Numbered from the stretch's first letter, positions 45,745 to 54,962 are shown. The stretch is 64,000 bases of DNA from Alphaproteobacteria bacterium UBA4588 (GCA_905182195.1 CAJJAW010000003.1:220591-284590); one strand, 5' to 3'. Notes: generated by a model from the letters alone, not told the origin. Numbers and translations: made by a program.

Positions 45745-46860
45745 TCATCCACCTTGTAAAACCATGTCGTTCCGGTGGATCATCGCCCCACGACTAGCAT
45801 ATCCCAATATTGTTTCCACCTCCTTGGTGTGGCAGCCTAATATTTGTTTTGCTTCGGCACTATCAAATGCAATCAATCCGCAGCCTAAGTCTTGGCCGTC
45901 TTCAGCTAATATTCGAACTAACTCTCCCCGCGAGAATTTTCCAGAAACATCAGTAACTCCAGAAGGTAAGAGACTTTTTCCAGACTTTAGCGCGTGCACT
46001 GCTCCATTATCAACACACACTAAACCCTCAGGTTTCAAAGAAGAAATCCACTGCTTGCGGGCGGCTTTCGGATCAACGGATGGCAAAAACCACGTGGCAT
46101 CAGCGCCATTTAACAAATTCTGTAATGGGTTTTGCGGTGACCCAAGTGTAATAGCCATGGCGCATCCCGCTCCCATGGCCATTTTTGCCGCCATAAGTTT
46201 AGTTTTCATCCCACCCTTTGACAGGCCTGAACCTGCATCGCCTGCCATTGCCTCAAGCTGAGGTGTCAGCTCTGTAATGATATCGAAGCGGGTTGCAGAC
46301 GTGTCATCATTGGGATTTCCAGAATAGAATCCATCCACATCTGAAAATAAAATAAGGTGGTCAGCGCCAACAGTCACTGCAATTTGCGCCGCCAACCGGT
46401 CATTATCGCCATAGCGAATTTCATCAGTTGCAACAGTATCATTTTCATTAACAATTGGCACTGCACCGTAGCGCAGCAATTGCGCAAGCGTGGCGCGGGA
46501 GTTGAGATATCGACGACGATCAGAACTGTCTGCTAAAGTAACCAAAACCTGAGCGGTGATGACATCATGCGGCGCAAGATGTTGTTCATAGGCACGTGCC
46601 AATTGAATTTGGCCAACTGCAGCAGCAGCTTGGCTTTGCTCCAGAGTGAGTTCCGTTGCACCCAAACCTAGCACCGAACGCCCCAAAGCAATCGAGCCTG
46701 ACGATACTATCACAACATCTACACCCTTAGCACGAAATTGGGCAATATCGTCGGCCAAAGACGCCAGCCAGTTTTCGCGCAGAGTCCCAGTTGACCTGTC
46801 CACCAAAAGGGCAGAACCAATCTTAATAACAAGTCGTTTTGCTTGGCCTAAGGTCGCCAC
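45745..46860 (-). CDS. proB: Glutamate 5-kinase
   Basis: First enzyme of proline synthesis, phosphorylating glutamate; subject to proline feedback in the family. The 371 residues include an amino-acid-kinase domain ([53 protein letters not shown]) and a C-terminal PUA domain ([23 protein letters not shown]). The first codon is GTG at 46860 with a GGAGG RBS. The gene overlaps the obgE stop by 13 bp, forming obgE-proB-proA. Confidence 0.93.
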   Translation of the reverse strand: MATLGQAKRLVIKIGSALLVDRSTGTLRENWLASLADDIAQFRAKGVDVVIVSSGSIALGRSVLGLGATELTLEQSQAAAAVGQIQLARAYEQHLAPHDVITAQVLVTLADSSDRRRYLNSRATLAQLLRYGAVPIVNENDTVATDEIRYGDNDRLAAQIAVTVGADHLILFSDVDGFYSGNPNDDTSATRFDIITELTPQLEAMAGDAGSGLSKGGMKTKLMAAKMAMGAGCAMAITLGSPQNPLQNLLNGADATWFLPSVDPKAARKQWISSLKPEGLVCVDNGAVHALKSGKSLLPSGVTDVSGKFSRGELVRILAEDGQDLGCGLIAFDSAEAKQILGCHTKEVETILGYASRGAMIHRNDMVLQGG

Positions 46861-47876
46861 TTTGACGCCTCCGGTTCCTCCGAACGTACGATTTGAATTT
46901 GTTTAAACAAGGCCCGCAGTACCTCACCAGTACCCTCACCAGTGCCTCCTGACATGGGCAAAACTGGCTGGCCACCTGAGGCGCCCCGCAAAGCGCTTAA
47001 AGCAAATCCAAGATCATCTTCGTCTAATTCATCAATTTTATTGAGCACTGTAACTCGAGGCTTATTGATTAAGTCACCGCCATAAGCCTCCAATTCATGC
47101 ATGATGGTATTGTAATCCTGCCCAATACTGGCGGAGTTGCCATCCACAATGTGCAACAATACGGCGCACCGCTCAATATGGCCTAGGAAACGATCTCCAA
47201 TACCACGTCCTTCATGGGCTCCTTCGATTAACCCTGGTATATCTGCAATAACAAACTGTTCTTCATCGATTTGAGCCACTCCAAGACTTGGGTAGAGCGT
47301 GGTAAACGCATAATCTGCAATTTTGGGATGGGCATTCGTAGTTTCCCCCAAGAAAGTTGACTTACCAGCATTGGGCAACCCCACAAGACCTACCTCTGCA
47401 ATCAGTTTTAGGTTCAACCACAGCTCACGCTCTACACCCGCTAACCCAGCATTAGCCCTGCGTGGGGCTTGGTTGGTTGAAGATTTGAAATATAAATTAC
47501 CAAATCCACCGTTTCCACCTTTGGCTATTATAACTTTCTGACCGATCTCCGTCAGATCGAACAATATGGTTTCTCCATCCTCATCCATGATCTGCGTACC
47601 TACTGGCACTTTCAGCGTGATGTCCTCGCCACCCCTGCCAGTCCGCTGCTTGCCCATACCATGTTGGCCATTTTTAGCAAAAAAATGTTGCTGATACCGG
47701 AAATCAATTAGAGTATTAAGGCCTTGAACAGCCTCAACAATCACATCACCACCACGCCCGCCGTCACCACCATCAGGCCCACCAAATTCAACGTATTTTT
47801 CACGCCGAAAAGACACTGCTCCACCGCCACCGCTGCCAGAACGGATTGTTACTTTGGCTAAGTCGAGAAATTTCAT
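46848..47876 (-). CDS. obgE: GTPase ObgE/CgtA
   Basis: Ribosome-associated GTPase of 342 residues. The glycine-rich Obg domain ([24 protein letters not shown]) is followed by a G domain with G1 [12 protein letters not shown]3 [12 protein letters not shown], and G4 NKIDELD. The start at 47876 (MKFLDLAKV) has AAAGG upstream, and the ORF-track extension is unlikely. It is placed upstream of proB/proA; rplU and rpmA lie further up on the same strand beyond lysE, as is common for obg. Confidence 0.95.
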   Translation of the reverse strand: MKFLDLAKVTIRSGSGGGGAVSFRREKYVEFGGPDGGDGGRGGDVIVEAVQGLNTLIDFRYQQHFFAKNGQHGMGKQRTGRGGEDITLKVPVGTQIMDEDGETILFDLTEIGQKVIIAKGGNGGFGNLYFKSSTNQAPRRANAGLAGVERELWLNLKLIAEVGLVGLPNAGKSTFLGETTNAHPKIADYAFTTLYPSLGVAQIDEEQFVIADIPGLIEGAHEGRGIGDRFLGHIERCAVLLHIVDGNSASIGQDYNTIMHELEAYGGDLINKPRVTVLNKIDELDEDDLGFALSALRGASGGQPVLPMSGGTGEGTGEVLRALFKQIQIVRSEEPEASKWRP

Positions 47877-48350
47877 AATTAAGCCTTTAATTCTTCTAGC
47901 TCTAGCCGATAGAGGGTAACCGCCCAAGGCTCAAGCCTTACCGGCCATTTAGAACTGGCCTTTAGAAATTGGATGAACCCCAATCAGTACAAAGCCGCTC
48001 CACTTATGCCATTAGTATCCAAATTATTGCACAATCGTATTAAGATAAGAAATAAGGACAGATGACCTTAAATGGTTATTAGCTGCATCGCTGGAAAATC
48101 CTCCTTAGAAAATAATACTAGAGTAGATAAAATAGCATAGCGGTATAACCACATCAGGGAACTTTACCCAATCCCACATATCTAATCACTGCTATATCAG
48201 CCAAGATAACTATCCCCAAAGTCATAGGGATTTTAATCTTAGTAACAATTAAAACTACCGCGAGTTAAACGCAAAAACAAACTGCTAAGTAGGCCCATGT
48301 ACCATCATATTTGGCGGAGATGCATTCCAAACAAAAGCGTCAGTTACAAT
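47877..48350. other. Intergenic region, obgE to GNAT gene
   Basis: AT-rich 474-bp stretch without a credible frame. A small hairpin AAGGC-TCAA-GCCTT lies at 47926-47939 close to the obgE start and could be part of its leader. The promoter of the obgE-proB-proA unit should lie here; I saw no clear boxes. Confidence 0.35.
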
Positions 48351-48887
48351 TCATGTCATCTTGCGCAAATATGTCCAGCTAGCCACAGTGGTTTGGCGCG
48401 CTACGCAATAAGACTCCGCTTCTCCTAAATAGCTAAAGCCCATGTCTGTGAGCAACTTTGCCGATCTGGCATTTTCTTGAAATACTTCTGCAAACAAAGT
48501 CGTACTAGCCTGTGGATTAGCACCAATCAACGTCCCCACAGCTTCACGTGCAAGCCCCACTCCCCAATAGGCAGGGGCCAACCAGTAGCCTAATTCACCC
48601 TGACGTCGGTCAAGTCGTTTAAGGCCAATGACCCCTAAAACTTCATCTAAGCCAAAGTCCGAGCCATCCAGAACCCAAACATCTTCAGTCCGAGCGAGGT
48701 TTTGCGTCTGCTCAATAAAAGCTTCAGCCGCCCCCGGTGGCAGAGGGTGAGGAATTGAACGAGTATGACCAGAGACCCGGATATCGCCTGCATACAGCCC
48801 AATAAGTCCTAAATCTGATTTTCTGGTAGGGCGCAAAATTAGACGTTTTGTACGAAAAGTTGACTGAACACGGATGGGTTCTATCAT
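48351..48887 (-). CDS. GNAT family N-acetyltransferase
   Basis: A 178-residue acetyltransferase of the RimJ/RimL type, starting MIEPIRVQSTFRTKRLILRPTRKSD. The acetyl-CoA site is represented by GELGYWLAPAYWGVGLAREAV, and ENARSAKLLTDMGF is the usual C-terminal element. The start at 48887 overlaps the lysE stop (ATGA) and gives the family length; the track start is 156 bp upstream inside lysE. Substrate unknown. Confidence 0.82.
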   Translation of the reverse strand: MIEPIRVQSTFRTKRLILRPTRKSDLGLIGLYAGDIRVSGHTRSIPHPLPPGAAEAFIEQTQNLARTEDVWVLDGSDFGLDEVLGVIGLKRLDRRQGELGYWLAPAYWGVGLAREAVGTLIGANPQASTTLFAEVFQENARSAKLLTDMGFSYLGEAESYCVARQTTVASWTYLRKMT

Positions 48888-49492
48888 GTCACAAAACCCA
48901 GGCCAAACAGAGCATAAAATACAGTAGCTATAGTCAAGCAGGCTAAGGCTATAAATACGCCACGCTCCGCAGCTGTGCCTTGAATGGTACGTGCAATCAA
49001 TTGCCCTGCCCCAGCCCACAGAGGATGCAAAATCGTTTGGCACAAAAGTAAGACCATCGCGATGCTAAAAGTAGCCGACAAGGCATCAGTGCCCGCAACC
49101 ACAAAGCTTGTAAAAGCGGCAGTGATCATACCCCAAGCCTTGGGGTTCAAAGGATGGACGACCACCCCAGCCCAAAAACCTGGTGCAGAACCCTCTCCCT
49201 CACCCAGTTTTAGACGCATATTGGCCACACGCCATGCTAAATAAATGATATAAACCGCAGAAAGGTATTTCATCACTAAAAATACAACGGGCCAGCTTTC
49301 CGCTATCTGCATCAATCCAAAACCTAATGGCCAGATAATTAGCTGCTTTCCAACTACAACTCCCGCCACAAAGGGTAATGCACGCCTTAAGCCAAAACTC
49401 GCGCCCGTGGCCAGAAGCGCCATATTTGCTGGGCCCGGAGTACCAATTTGTGCTACTGAAAATATAATTAAAGCAACCAGCTCAATAGGCAT
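48884..49492 (-). CDS. LysE/RhtB family translocator
   Basis: Inner-membrane exporter of 202 residues with five to six helices. The N-terminal PGPANMALLATGASFGLRRAL motif is typical of LysE/RhtB amino-acid efflux proteins. It is coupled to the GNAT gene by a 4-bp overlap; exporter plus acetyltransferase pairs are common for toxic or excess amino acids, but no substrate is indicated. It follows the rpmA terminator. Confidence 0.85.
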   Translation of the reverse strand: MPIELVALIIFSVAQIGTPGPANMALLATGASFGLRRALPFVAGVVVGKQLIIWPLGFGLMQIAESWPVVFLVMKYLSAVYIIYLAWRVANMRLKLGEGEGSAPGFWAGVVVHPLNPKAWGMITAAFTSFVVAGTDALSATFSIAMVLLLCQTILHPLWAGAGQLIARTIQGTAAERGVFIALACLTIATVFYALFGLGFVT

Positions 49493-49578
49493 AGTCCATC
49501 TCCAAAGTCATTTTATTATCTAAGTGGGACAGCACTCCACTAGTCAAATCATTCACCTTAAGATTATCAGCCTGAATT

Positions 49579-49612
49579 TAAAAAGGGACCGGCTTTCCAG
49601 CCGATCCCTTAA
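49579..49612 (-). terminator. Rho-independent terminator of rplU-rpmA
   Basis: On the minus strand, AAGGGA-TCGGCT...AGCCGG-TCCCTT forms a long stem of about 12 bp (one mismatch), followed by TTTTTAAATT. It lies just downstream of the rpmA stop. Confidence 0.85.
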
Positions 49613-49634
49613 AAATTAACCTTAAAGGTTTGGC

Positions 49635-49904
49635 TTATTCAGCGGCCTCCGCCATAGGAATGACAGATATGAATTGGCGGCGTTTAAGGCCAGTGTGAAA
49701 TTTAACATTACCTTGAACAACGGCAAAAATTGTATGGTCCTTGCCCATGCCCACACCTTCACCTGGCCAAAATTTTGTGCCGCGTTGACGAACAATGATA
49801 TTACCTGGAATGACATCCTGTCCACCATACAGCTTAACGCCCAAGCGACGGCCCGCTGAGTCACGACCATTTCGGGATGAACCACCTGCTTTTTTATGTG
49901 CCAT
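49635..49904 (-). CDS. rpmA: 50S ribosomal protein L27
   Basis: Large-subunit ribosomal protein of 89 residues, [29 protein letters not shown] being the invariant N-terminus. It supports peptidyl transfer near the tRNA 3' end. It follows rplU with only a few bases between the L21 stop (frame 2) and this ATG, so co-transcription is certain in practice. Its terminator lies at 49,579-49,612. Confidence 0.97.
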   Translation of the reverse strand: MAHKKAGGSSRNGRDSAGRRLGVKLYGGQDVIPGNIIVRQRGTKFWPGEGVGMGKDHTIFAVVQGNVKFHTGLKRRQFISVIPMAEAAE

Positions 49905-49910
49905 CTGTGA

Positions 49911-50566
49911 TTACTCCTTTTTAGCTGCTGGTTTTTTGGCAGCTGGTTTTTTTGCTGCCGGTTTTGCCGCAGCAGCTTTTGCTGCCGGTTTTGCCACAGC
50001 AGCTTTTGCTGCCGGTTTTGCCACAGCAGCTTTTGCTGCCGGTTTTGCCACAGCAGCTTTTGCTGCCGGTTTTGCCACAGCAGCTTTTGCTGCCGGTTTT
50101 GCCACAGCAGCTTTTGCTGCCGGTTTTGCCACAGCAGCTTTTGCTGCCGGTTTTGCCACAGCAGCGGTTTTTTAGCTGCAGAAATAGTCTCAACGACAGC
50201 CACAGAAACATAAGGGACCGAACCAGCGCCTATAGCTGCTTTTATGCCAGATTTTTCAGCACCCTTTTCCAAAATATCTTTAATGCGAACCAATGTAAGT
50301 TTTTGGCGGTGGCCTTTTGTACGCTTCGAAGAGTGCTTACGACGACGCTTAACGAAGTTTATTGTTTTTGGCCCTTTGATCTGGTCAATGACTTCAGCTT
50401 GAACGCCGGCTCCCGCTACCATAGGCACACCAACAGTGCTGCCCACCATCAGAACTTCATTGAATTGGATCATGTCACCAGCATCAGCTGCCAGCTTCTC
50501 AACGCGCAAAACATCACCAGATTGTACCCGATATTGCTTTCCGCCGGTTTTCATTACCGCAAACAT
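49911..50566 (-). CDS. rplU: 50S ribosomal protein L21 with frameshifted repeat tail
   Basis: Ribosomal protein L21 core (about residues 1-100, from FAVMKTGGKQYRV to KRTKGHRQKLTLVRI) followed by an extension. In the given sequence the zero frame after ISAAKK reads LLWQNRQQK repeats and runs on to 49622 (314 aa), through rpmA, which is not credible. Adding one A to the A6 run (T6 at 50168-50173 on plus) or reading in -1 gives TAAVAKPAAKAAV repeats and ends KKPAAKKPAAKKE at 49911, just before rpmA. That Lys/Ala/Pro-rich tail is typical of alphaproteobacterial L21. Confidence 0.9.
49954..50164. repeat. 27-bp tandem repeat inside rplU tail
   Basis: The unit GCTGCCGGTTTTGCCACAGC-AGCTTTT (27 bp) is repeated: one copy with a single mismatch (49954-49980), six perfect copies (49981-50142), and 22 bp of another. 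It encodes a nine-residue unit AKPAAKAAV on the minus strand. The perfect identity implies recent expansion and possible copy-number variation. Confidence 0.93.
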
Positions 50567-50733
50567 TTGCGTTTCCCTTATTTTTCCGCGCCTTTTGGTC
50601 CCCGCTTCTGGGTGTTTCGGCCAAGGCCACCTGAGACTGCGCGCCTAATTTAATAGACATATTACAATAATTTCAGACCTGTTTAGGTCACCCTCGCGCT
50701 ATTCCATGTCTGCTAGGCCAGAGTCAAGCTCAA

Positions 50734-51558
50734 TCAAAGCTCTTGCGTGGGTATCAATTGCGCCATTTCAATCGCCATTTTCTCATAACGATCCGCCATA
50801 ATGGTAAAATGAATGGCATTCATAAGGTCATAAACTTCCATCATCTTTTTCGTAGCCAACGCGTCGCGATAAGCTTCCACTTCAACGTCAGTAAAATTTT
50901 GGTAAGTATAGGCGTTTGATGCAACCAAGTTTTGGCCAATAGCCTTCATAACCTCAGCATCTTTTAGTGCCAACAACGCCCTTAAATCTGCTTCACCCAA
51001 TCGACGTTCGACCAACCCCGCCCCCATGGCGGCCATCAAAAAGCGGACCTGTACTTCGCGGTATGAACGAATGCTGGCTCCTATGGAACCAATGCTTTCA
51101 GCCATATCCTGAAAATACTGTGGCTGCGGAGAACCCCGTGCAGCCAATGCGGCAGCCAACAACTCTCCTTGTGCCCCCTTGTCGGCACTGTCTTTGAAGT
51201 GGCTCTCATTTTCCGCCGCCACCAGACGCTGGCCCAAATCAGAGCCATAAAATCCAGCTGCGTGGTCCAAAACATCATCGGTAAGAGCCTTTTGTAAAAT
51301 TTCCAAAGCATCTTGCTTTAGCGCAGTGGGTTCAAACAACCGATCTGCAAGCCGGGTCCAGCTCAGACCAAAATCATCCGCATCCATACCCAGCATGCCT
51401 GGGGCATCGCGTGCGGACACGCGCAGAGATTCCAAAGACACATCAAAGCCTGTTACCTGCATAAAGTTCGTAATCTTATCAAAATCCGCAGACTTGGCCG
51501 GTAAGGCCGCCAAAACCAAAGCGAAAATAAACATACCAAAGCGTCGCATATATGCCAT
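50734..51558 (-). CDS. DUF2059 domain-containing periplasmic protein
   Basis: An exported 274-residue protein. The signal peptide is MAYMRRFGMFIFALVLAALPAKSADF. The rest is helical, and the pattern LTDDVLDHAAGFYGSDLGQRLVAAE and a second similar part near the C-terminus match DUF2059-type domains. The start at 51558 has AGGGG upstream; the ORF-track N-terminus is longer and unlikely. Function unknown. It lies between rplU and tRNA-Ser. Confidence 0.75.
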   Translation of the reverse strand: MAYMRRFGMFIFALVLAALPAKSADFDKITNFMQVTGFDVSLESLRVSARDAPGMLGMDADDFGLSWTRLADRLFEPTALKQDALEILQKALTDDVLDHAAGFYGSDLGQRLVAAENESHFKDSADKGAQGELLAAALAARGSPQPQYFQDMAESIGSIGASIRSYREVQVRFLMAAMGAGLVERRLGEADLRALLALKDAEVMKAIGQNLVASNAYTYQNFTDVEVEAYRDALATKKMMEVYDLMNAIHFTIMADRYEKMAIEMAQLIPTQEL

Positions 51559-51668
51559 GTCATTGCCCCTTCTTTCTAAGTTTCTAACTAATCCATGCAA
51601 TCTCGATTTCAACTCACAATCAACCTTGCGCGCAATGAACTCAATCCTTAAAATATACCCCTAAGAGT

Positions 51669-51758
51669 GGAGAGGTGCCGGAGTGGACGAACGGGACGGA
51701 TTCGAAATCCGTTGTACCTGCAAGGGTACCCAGGGTTCGAATCCCTGTCTCTCTGCCA
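51669..51758 (+). tRNA. tRNA-Ser (CGA)
   Basis: GGAGAGG ... TCTCTCT forms the acceptor stem (two G-T pairs), anticodon stem-loop GACGGATTCGAAATCCGTT gives anticodon CGA, a long variable arm (TGTACCTGCAAGGGTACC) is typical of Ser, T-loop GTTCGAATCC, discriminator G and an encoded CCA. Length is 90 nt. Genes beyond it are accessory, making it a possible integration site. Confidence 0.95.
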
Positions 51759-51901
51759 TAGATCCCATCTATAGTATTGTTTTAATTAATTTAAAATATA
51801 GTCATATTTTTTAGACCCACATTCAGACCCACATCGAAGTGCTGTTGATGTGTTTGAAAACTGTGCTAACTAACCCACTGAAGATTACGAGAGGGTTAGT
51901 G

Positions 51902-51961
51902 ATGAAGAACAAAGTATCGTTAAGCCGGCGGCAATCGTTATTATTCGCCTCAAGCGGCTAA
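51902..51961 (+). pseudogene. Duplicated 5' fragment of the DUF411 gene
   Basis: ATGAAGAACAAAGTATCGTT and the next 14 bases are identical to the start of the DUF411 gene at 52815 (34 bp in all); the reading then diverges and stops after 19 codons (FASSG stop). Upstream sequence (GATGTGTTTG, CTAACTAA) also resembles that before 52815. It is a truncated duplicate of a leader sequence, not a functional gene. Confidence 0.65.
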
Positions 51962-52021
51962 AGCTGGGCGGATCTCATCTTGACTATTGAAATACATAAA
52001 AATATTAGGGTAGTAATCGAC

Positions 52022-52667
52022 ATGAGACTTAATGATGTAATTCCAGATATTTCTGTAAAGACTGACCAGGGTGAATTTAGTTTGCATGAGTGGATTGGAG
52101 ATTCATGGGCGATCCTATTCTCTCATCCCTGGAGACTTCACACCTGTCTGCACAACTGAATTCAGTGTGGTTGCACAGCTAAAAGACGAGTGGGCTAAAA
52201 GAAATACAAAGGTTATTGGTATTTCTGTAGATAGTGTCACAGAGCATAAAAAATGGAAAACAGATATTGAGGCTGTGAGCAAATGCAGTCCCAGTTTTCC
52301 AATAATTGCCGACACAGACCTAATTGTCTCTAAAGCTTTTGATATGTTGCCAGCAGAGGCGTACTTACCAGATGGGCGAACGCCGAATGACACTGCTACA
52401 GTTAGATCTGTTTTTATTATAGGAGCAGATAGAAAGCTAAAACTATCAATGACCTACCCTATGAGCGTGGGAAGAAATTTTGCGGAAGTGGTAAGGGCTT
52501 TAGACGCGCTCCAACTATCAAGCAAAAAAGGCGTGGCGACCCCAGCAAATTGGCAAGTTGGGCAAGACGTCATAATTCCAACGACTGTCAGCAACGAAGA
52601 TGCTGAGCGGAAATTTGGAGCCTTTCAAACAATATTACCATATTTAAGAAAGGTTAATTTAGGATGA
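52022..52667 (+). pseudogene. Peroxiredoxin (Prx6/AhpC-TSA type) gene with a one-base frameshift
   Basis: A thiol peroxidase gene read in two frames. From ATG 52022 the frame gives MRLNDVIPDISVKTDQGEFSLHEWIGDSWAILFSHP; after the CCC at 52127-52129 it should continue GDFTPVCTTEF, the peroxidatic Cys motif, but that is in the next frame, which runs to 52667 (ending LPYLRKVNLG). One base too many at CCC explains this. The full protein would be about 215 residues of the 1-Cys type. Whether it is a true pseudogene or a sequence error cannot be told. Confidence 0.8.
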
Positions 52668-52814
52668 AGTGGTGCGACACAGGTCTCATAAAGACAGCAA
52701 CCTAAAGCGGCCGTTTGGCCCTGATTGGCCCAAAGGCAACACAGTGCCACCATGCTATGGATGTGTTTGGATGCCGCACTAATTAATCAGATGATGTTTG
52801 AGAGAGGATCAGCA

Positions 52815-53309
52815 ATGAAGAACAAAGTATCGTTAAGCCGGCGGCAATTGTTAATACTTGCATCAAATTCAATAGTTGCTGCACCGTTGGCTGCCTTAGC
52901 AGACGGCACTTCTCCTGATATTCACGTAGTTAAAAATCCACAGTGTGGTTGCTGCAATGCATGGATAGAGATTTTAACAGACAAAGGCTTCAATGTTACT
53001 ACTGAAGATCGCTCTGGTAGCCTTTTGACTGAATTTAAGATTGAGAGTGGCATCCCCAAAGATATGATGTCCTGTCATACCGCTAAAGTTGATGGGTATT
53101 TCATCGAAGGACACGTTCCCGCCAGCGACATAAGGCGTCTTATAGCAGACCGCCCTGATGCATTAGGATTAGCCGTACCAGCAATGCCTTACGGCTCGCC
53201 CGGGATGGGACCTGAAGATGAGCGTGAAGCCTACGATGTATTCATAGTTAGCAGTGATGGAGCCACAGAGGTATTTCAACATTATCCTAAAGCAGGAATA
53301 TCCGTTTAA
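52815..53309 (+). CDS. DUF411 domain-containing exported protein
   Basis: A 164-residue protein with a TAT-like leader (SRRQLLILASNS, about 8-19) followed by the DUF411 domain: VVKNPQCGCCNAWIEIL (CxxC-type metal site), MSCHTAKVDGYFIEGHVPASDIRRLI and YGSPGMGP. Such periplasmic proteins are often found with copper-handling genes and may bind metal. The start at 52815 has AGAGGA upstream. A truncated copy of the gene's first 34 bp lies at 51902. Part of the accessory patch behind tRNA-Ser. Confidence 0.8.
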   Translation: MKNKVSLSRRQLLILASNSIVAAPLAALADGTSPDIHVVKNPQCGCCNAWIEILTDKGFNVTTEDRSGSLLTEFKIESGIPKDMMSCHTAKVDGYFIEGHVPASDIRRLIADRPDALGLAVPAMPYGSPGMGPEDEREAYDVFIVSSDGATEVFQHYPKAGISV

Positions 53310-53505
53310 GACTGCCCTACTCACCGTCTAATTCCTCATACCACCTTCGACCCCCGGGGTACCCTCCACTTTACAGATTAGGAGTCCCTGATAGGCTAGT
53401 AATACGAGTTTGGACGAGTGAATTAGTTTATTCTGGGTGGACCCGTTCTTTGAAAAGTCGTAAGTAGCTAGCCAGTACTTGTATTAAGGTTTCGGACTTG
53501 GGGTA

Positions 53506-54531
53506 CTATTTCGTTTCACCAAATAAAACCTGCCGTTTTTTATCTGCCTTACTACAATCAATTTGTCCGTCATGGACCTCGATAACCCAAGACCTGATAC
53601 CATTATCTGCATCCAACTTGAGCTGTTCTTTTTGATGGGGCGCTAGCCGATCATTAGGTGCTTTTACTTCAACGCTTACTACACTTTCTTTCCAAACTAT
53701 TAGGTCAAGAGTAGCTTCGTAATCCCACTTAGTTTTTGGGGCTGCTTCACGCTGTTTCCAGTAGGCATATAAATCTACCGCGAGCTTCAAGATTTTATCC
53801 TTAAACTCCCCTTCATTTTGCTCAGTTATCTTATTAATCCAGTTTTGAATACTTGCGTCTGTCGGCTTGAAACCGCTGCGCTTAATTGTCAGAATCGTGT
53901 CAGCCGTATCTAGCAGTCTTTGCAGCGGGCAGTCATGCCCTGTCTTGTCCTTCAGCGCGTTATCTAAAATTCGGCATCGGTTTTTAAGTTGCTGCAGTTC
54001 TGCGCTGGCAAAGTGTTCCAAGAAGCTGAGGTAGTATTGCAGGCCACCTCTAGCATTATAAAATGAGACCAATGTGTCAGCACTAAGTTCTTCGGCTGGC
54101 CTAGGGGTTAGGTAAGCCCTTCCAACCGCAAAACTCTTGACCCCTCGGTCCTGCCAAGTTTGAAGAATTTTTGGAATCATCTCTTCCGAAAAATTCGTAG
54201 CATGACCAATTAGGTCCGCATGAGAAAATTTATGATTATTAGTTTGCCAATATCCATCGGCTGCAAAGTTGAAAGCTAATTTAGGGTTATTTACAGCCAG
54301 CGACGTTCGCTTTTCCTTGAAGTAGCTTTCCCTATTGCACCAAAGCATCATAATTAAAATCGTGCGATCATAATCAAACTGCTCTGTGAAATATCCCTGC
54401 CAGCCATGCGAAACTAAGTAGTCTAAGACTGCTAGTTCAACACGTTTAGGGTCACGGTCCTCATACTGCCACAACTTCTTTCCAAGCCGCTTTAGAGCAA
54501 TGTGTTCTATGTCTATACTCACTTGGGACAT
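53506..54531 (-). CDS. VRR-NUC domain protein of unknown role
   Basis: A 341-residue protein. The C-terminal part (about 275-325) reads DLIVWKESVVSVEVKAPNDRLAPHQKEQL, the VRR-NUC/PD-(D/E)xK nuclease pattern (D...E-x-K...PNDR...HQ). The first 270 residues, partly helical, are not recognised. RBS AAAGG is upstream of ATG 54531. VRR-NUC domains occur in phage, restriction-type and FAN1 nucleases; the accessory context makes a defence or mobile-element function possible, but no partner genes were seen. Confidence 0.6.
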   Translation of the reverse strand: MSQVSIDIEHIALKRLGKKLWQYEDRDPKRVELAVLDYLVSHGWQGYFTEQFDYDRTILIMMLWCNRESYFKEKRTSLAVNNPKLAFNFAADGYWQTNNHKFSHADLIGHATNFSEEMIPKILQTWQDRGVKSFAVGRAYLTPRPAEELSADTLVSFYNARGGLQYYLSFLEHFASAELQQLKNRCRILDNALKDKTGHDCPLQRLLDTADTILTIKRSGFKPTDASIQNWINKITEQNEGEFKDKILKLAVDLYAYWKQREAAPKTKWDYEATLDLIVWKESVVSVEVKAPNDRLAPHQKEQLKLDADNGIRSWVIEVHDGQIDCSKADKKRQVLFGETK

Positions 54532-54567
54532 ATGGGCCTTTATTCTATTTTATTATATCCAGAAGTA

Positions 54568-54660
54568 TGATCCTGCCCCTTTGAATTGGTCCACCCCTAT
54601 AATTAGGAACTGGAGGATCAAATATGAGAATCTGATCGGCCCCCTTTACTGCCCATATTT
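54568..54660 (+). mobile_element. Possible IS-like left end with start of a transposase (remnant)
   Basis: TGATCCTGCCCCTTTGAATT, then GGTCCACC and a GGAGGATCAAATATGAGA start, resemble the end of IS3-type elements reading into orfA. No transposase remains; the following bases lead into the 98-aa gene. The call is by resemblance only. Confidence 0.3.
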
Positions 54661-54665
54661 TACGG

Positions 54666-54962
54666 CTAGCACTTGCCGCGCCATTTCAGCGACCGCCTGT
54701 TCAAAACTACTAAATCAGAGTCGCCTGAAATTATATCATTACACAAGTCGACCGCGTTTGCAGCTTGGTCGTGGGTCAGGTTTTTATATGCGGGTCGAAG
54801 CAGATGATCGTACCAGACACCACCGCAAACAGCGTCGAGCACAATGCGTTGAAAGCAGTGATCATTGCGCACTGGCCAGTGCTTGTGTGACGTTCGTGCG
54901 AGATGTGGCATGATCTCTTTTGTCAGCACCATATATTGAGATACCAGATCGGCGGTGCGCAT
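54666..54962 (-). CDS. 98-aa protein of unknown function
   Basis: The start ATG 54962 has a strong RBS, GGAGG, and the frame encodes MRTADLVSQYMVLTKEIMPH, then HWPVRNDHCFQRIVLDAVCG and a C-terminal LVVLNRRSLKWRGKC. The internal part VRxDHCFxRIxLD looks conserved and I think similar proteins occur in other Rhodobacterales, but I cannot name the family. It is mostly helical with three Cys and several His. The unusual base context (IS-like sequence beyond its stop) suggests it borders a rearranged region. Confidence 0.6.
   Translation of the reverse strand: MRTADLVSQYMVLTKEIMPHLARTSHKHWPVRNDHCFQRIVLDAVCGGVWYDHLLRPAYKNLTHDQAANAVDLCNDIISGDSDLVVLNRRSLKWRGKC

Noticed and set aside
49622-49910. Continuation of the 314-aa zero-frame rplU ORF across rpmA
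   Set aside because: It overlaps L27 in another frame and has no family similarity; it is the product of the frameshift.
49954-50164. CRISPR array
   Set aside because: The repeats are contiguous, have no spacers and are in coding frame, so they are a tandem repeat in rplU.
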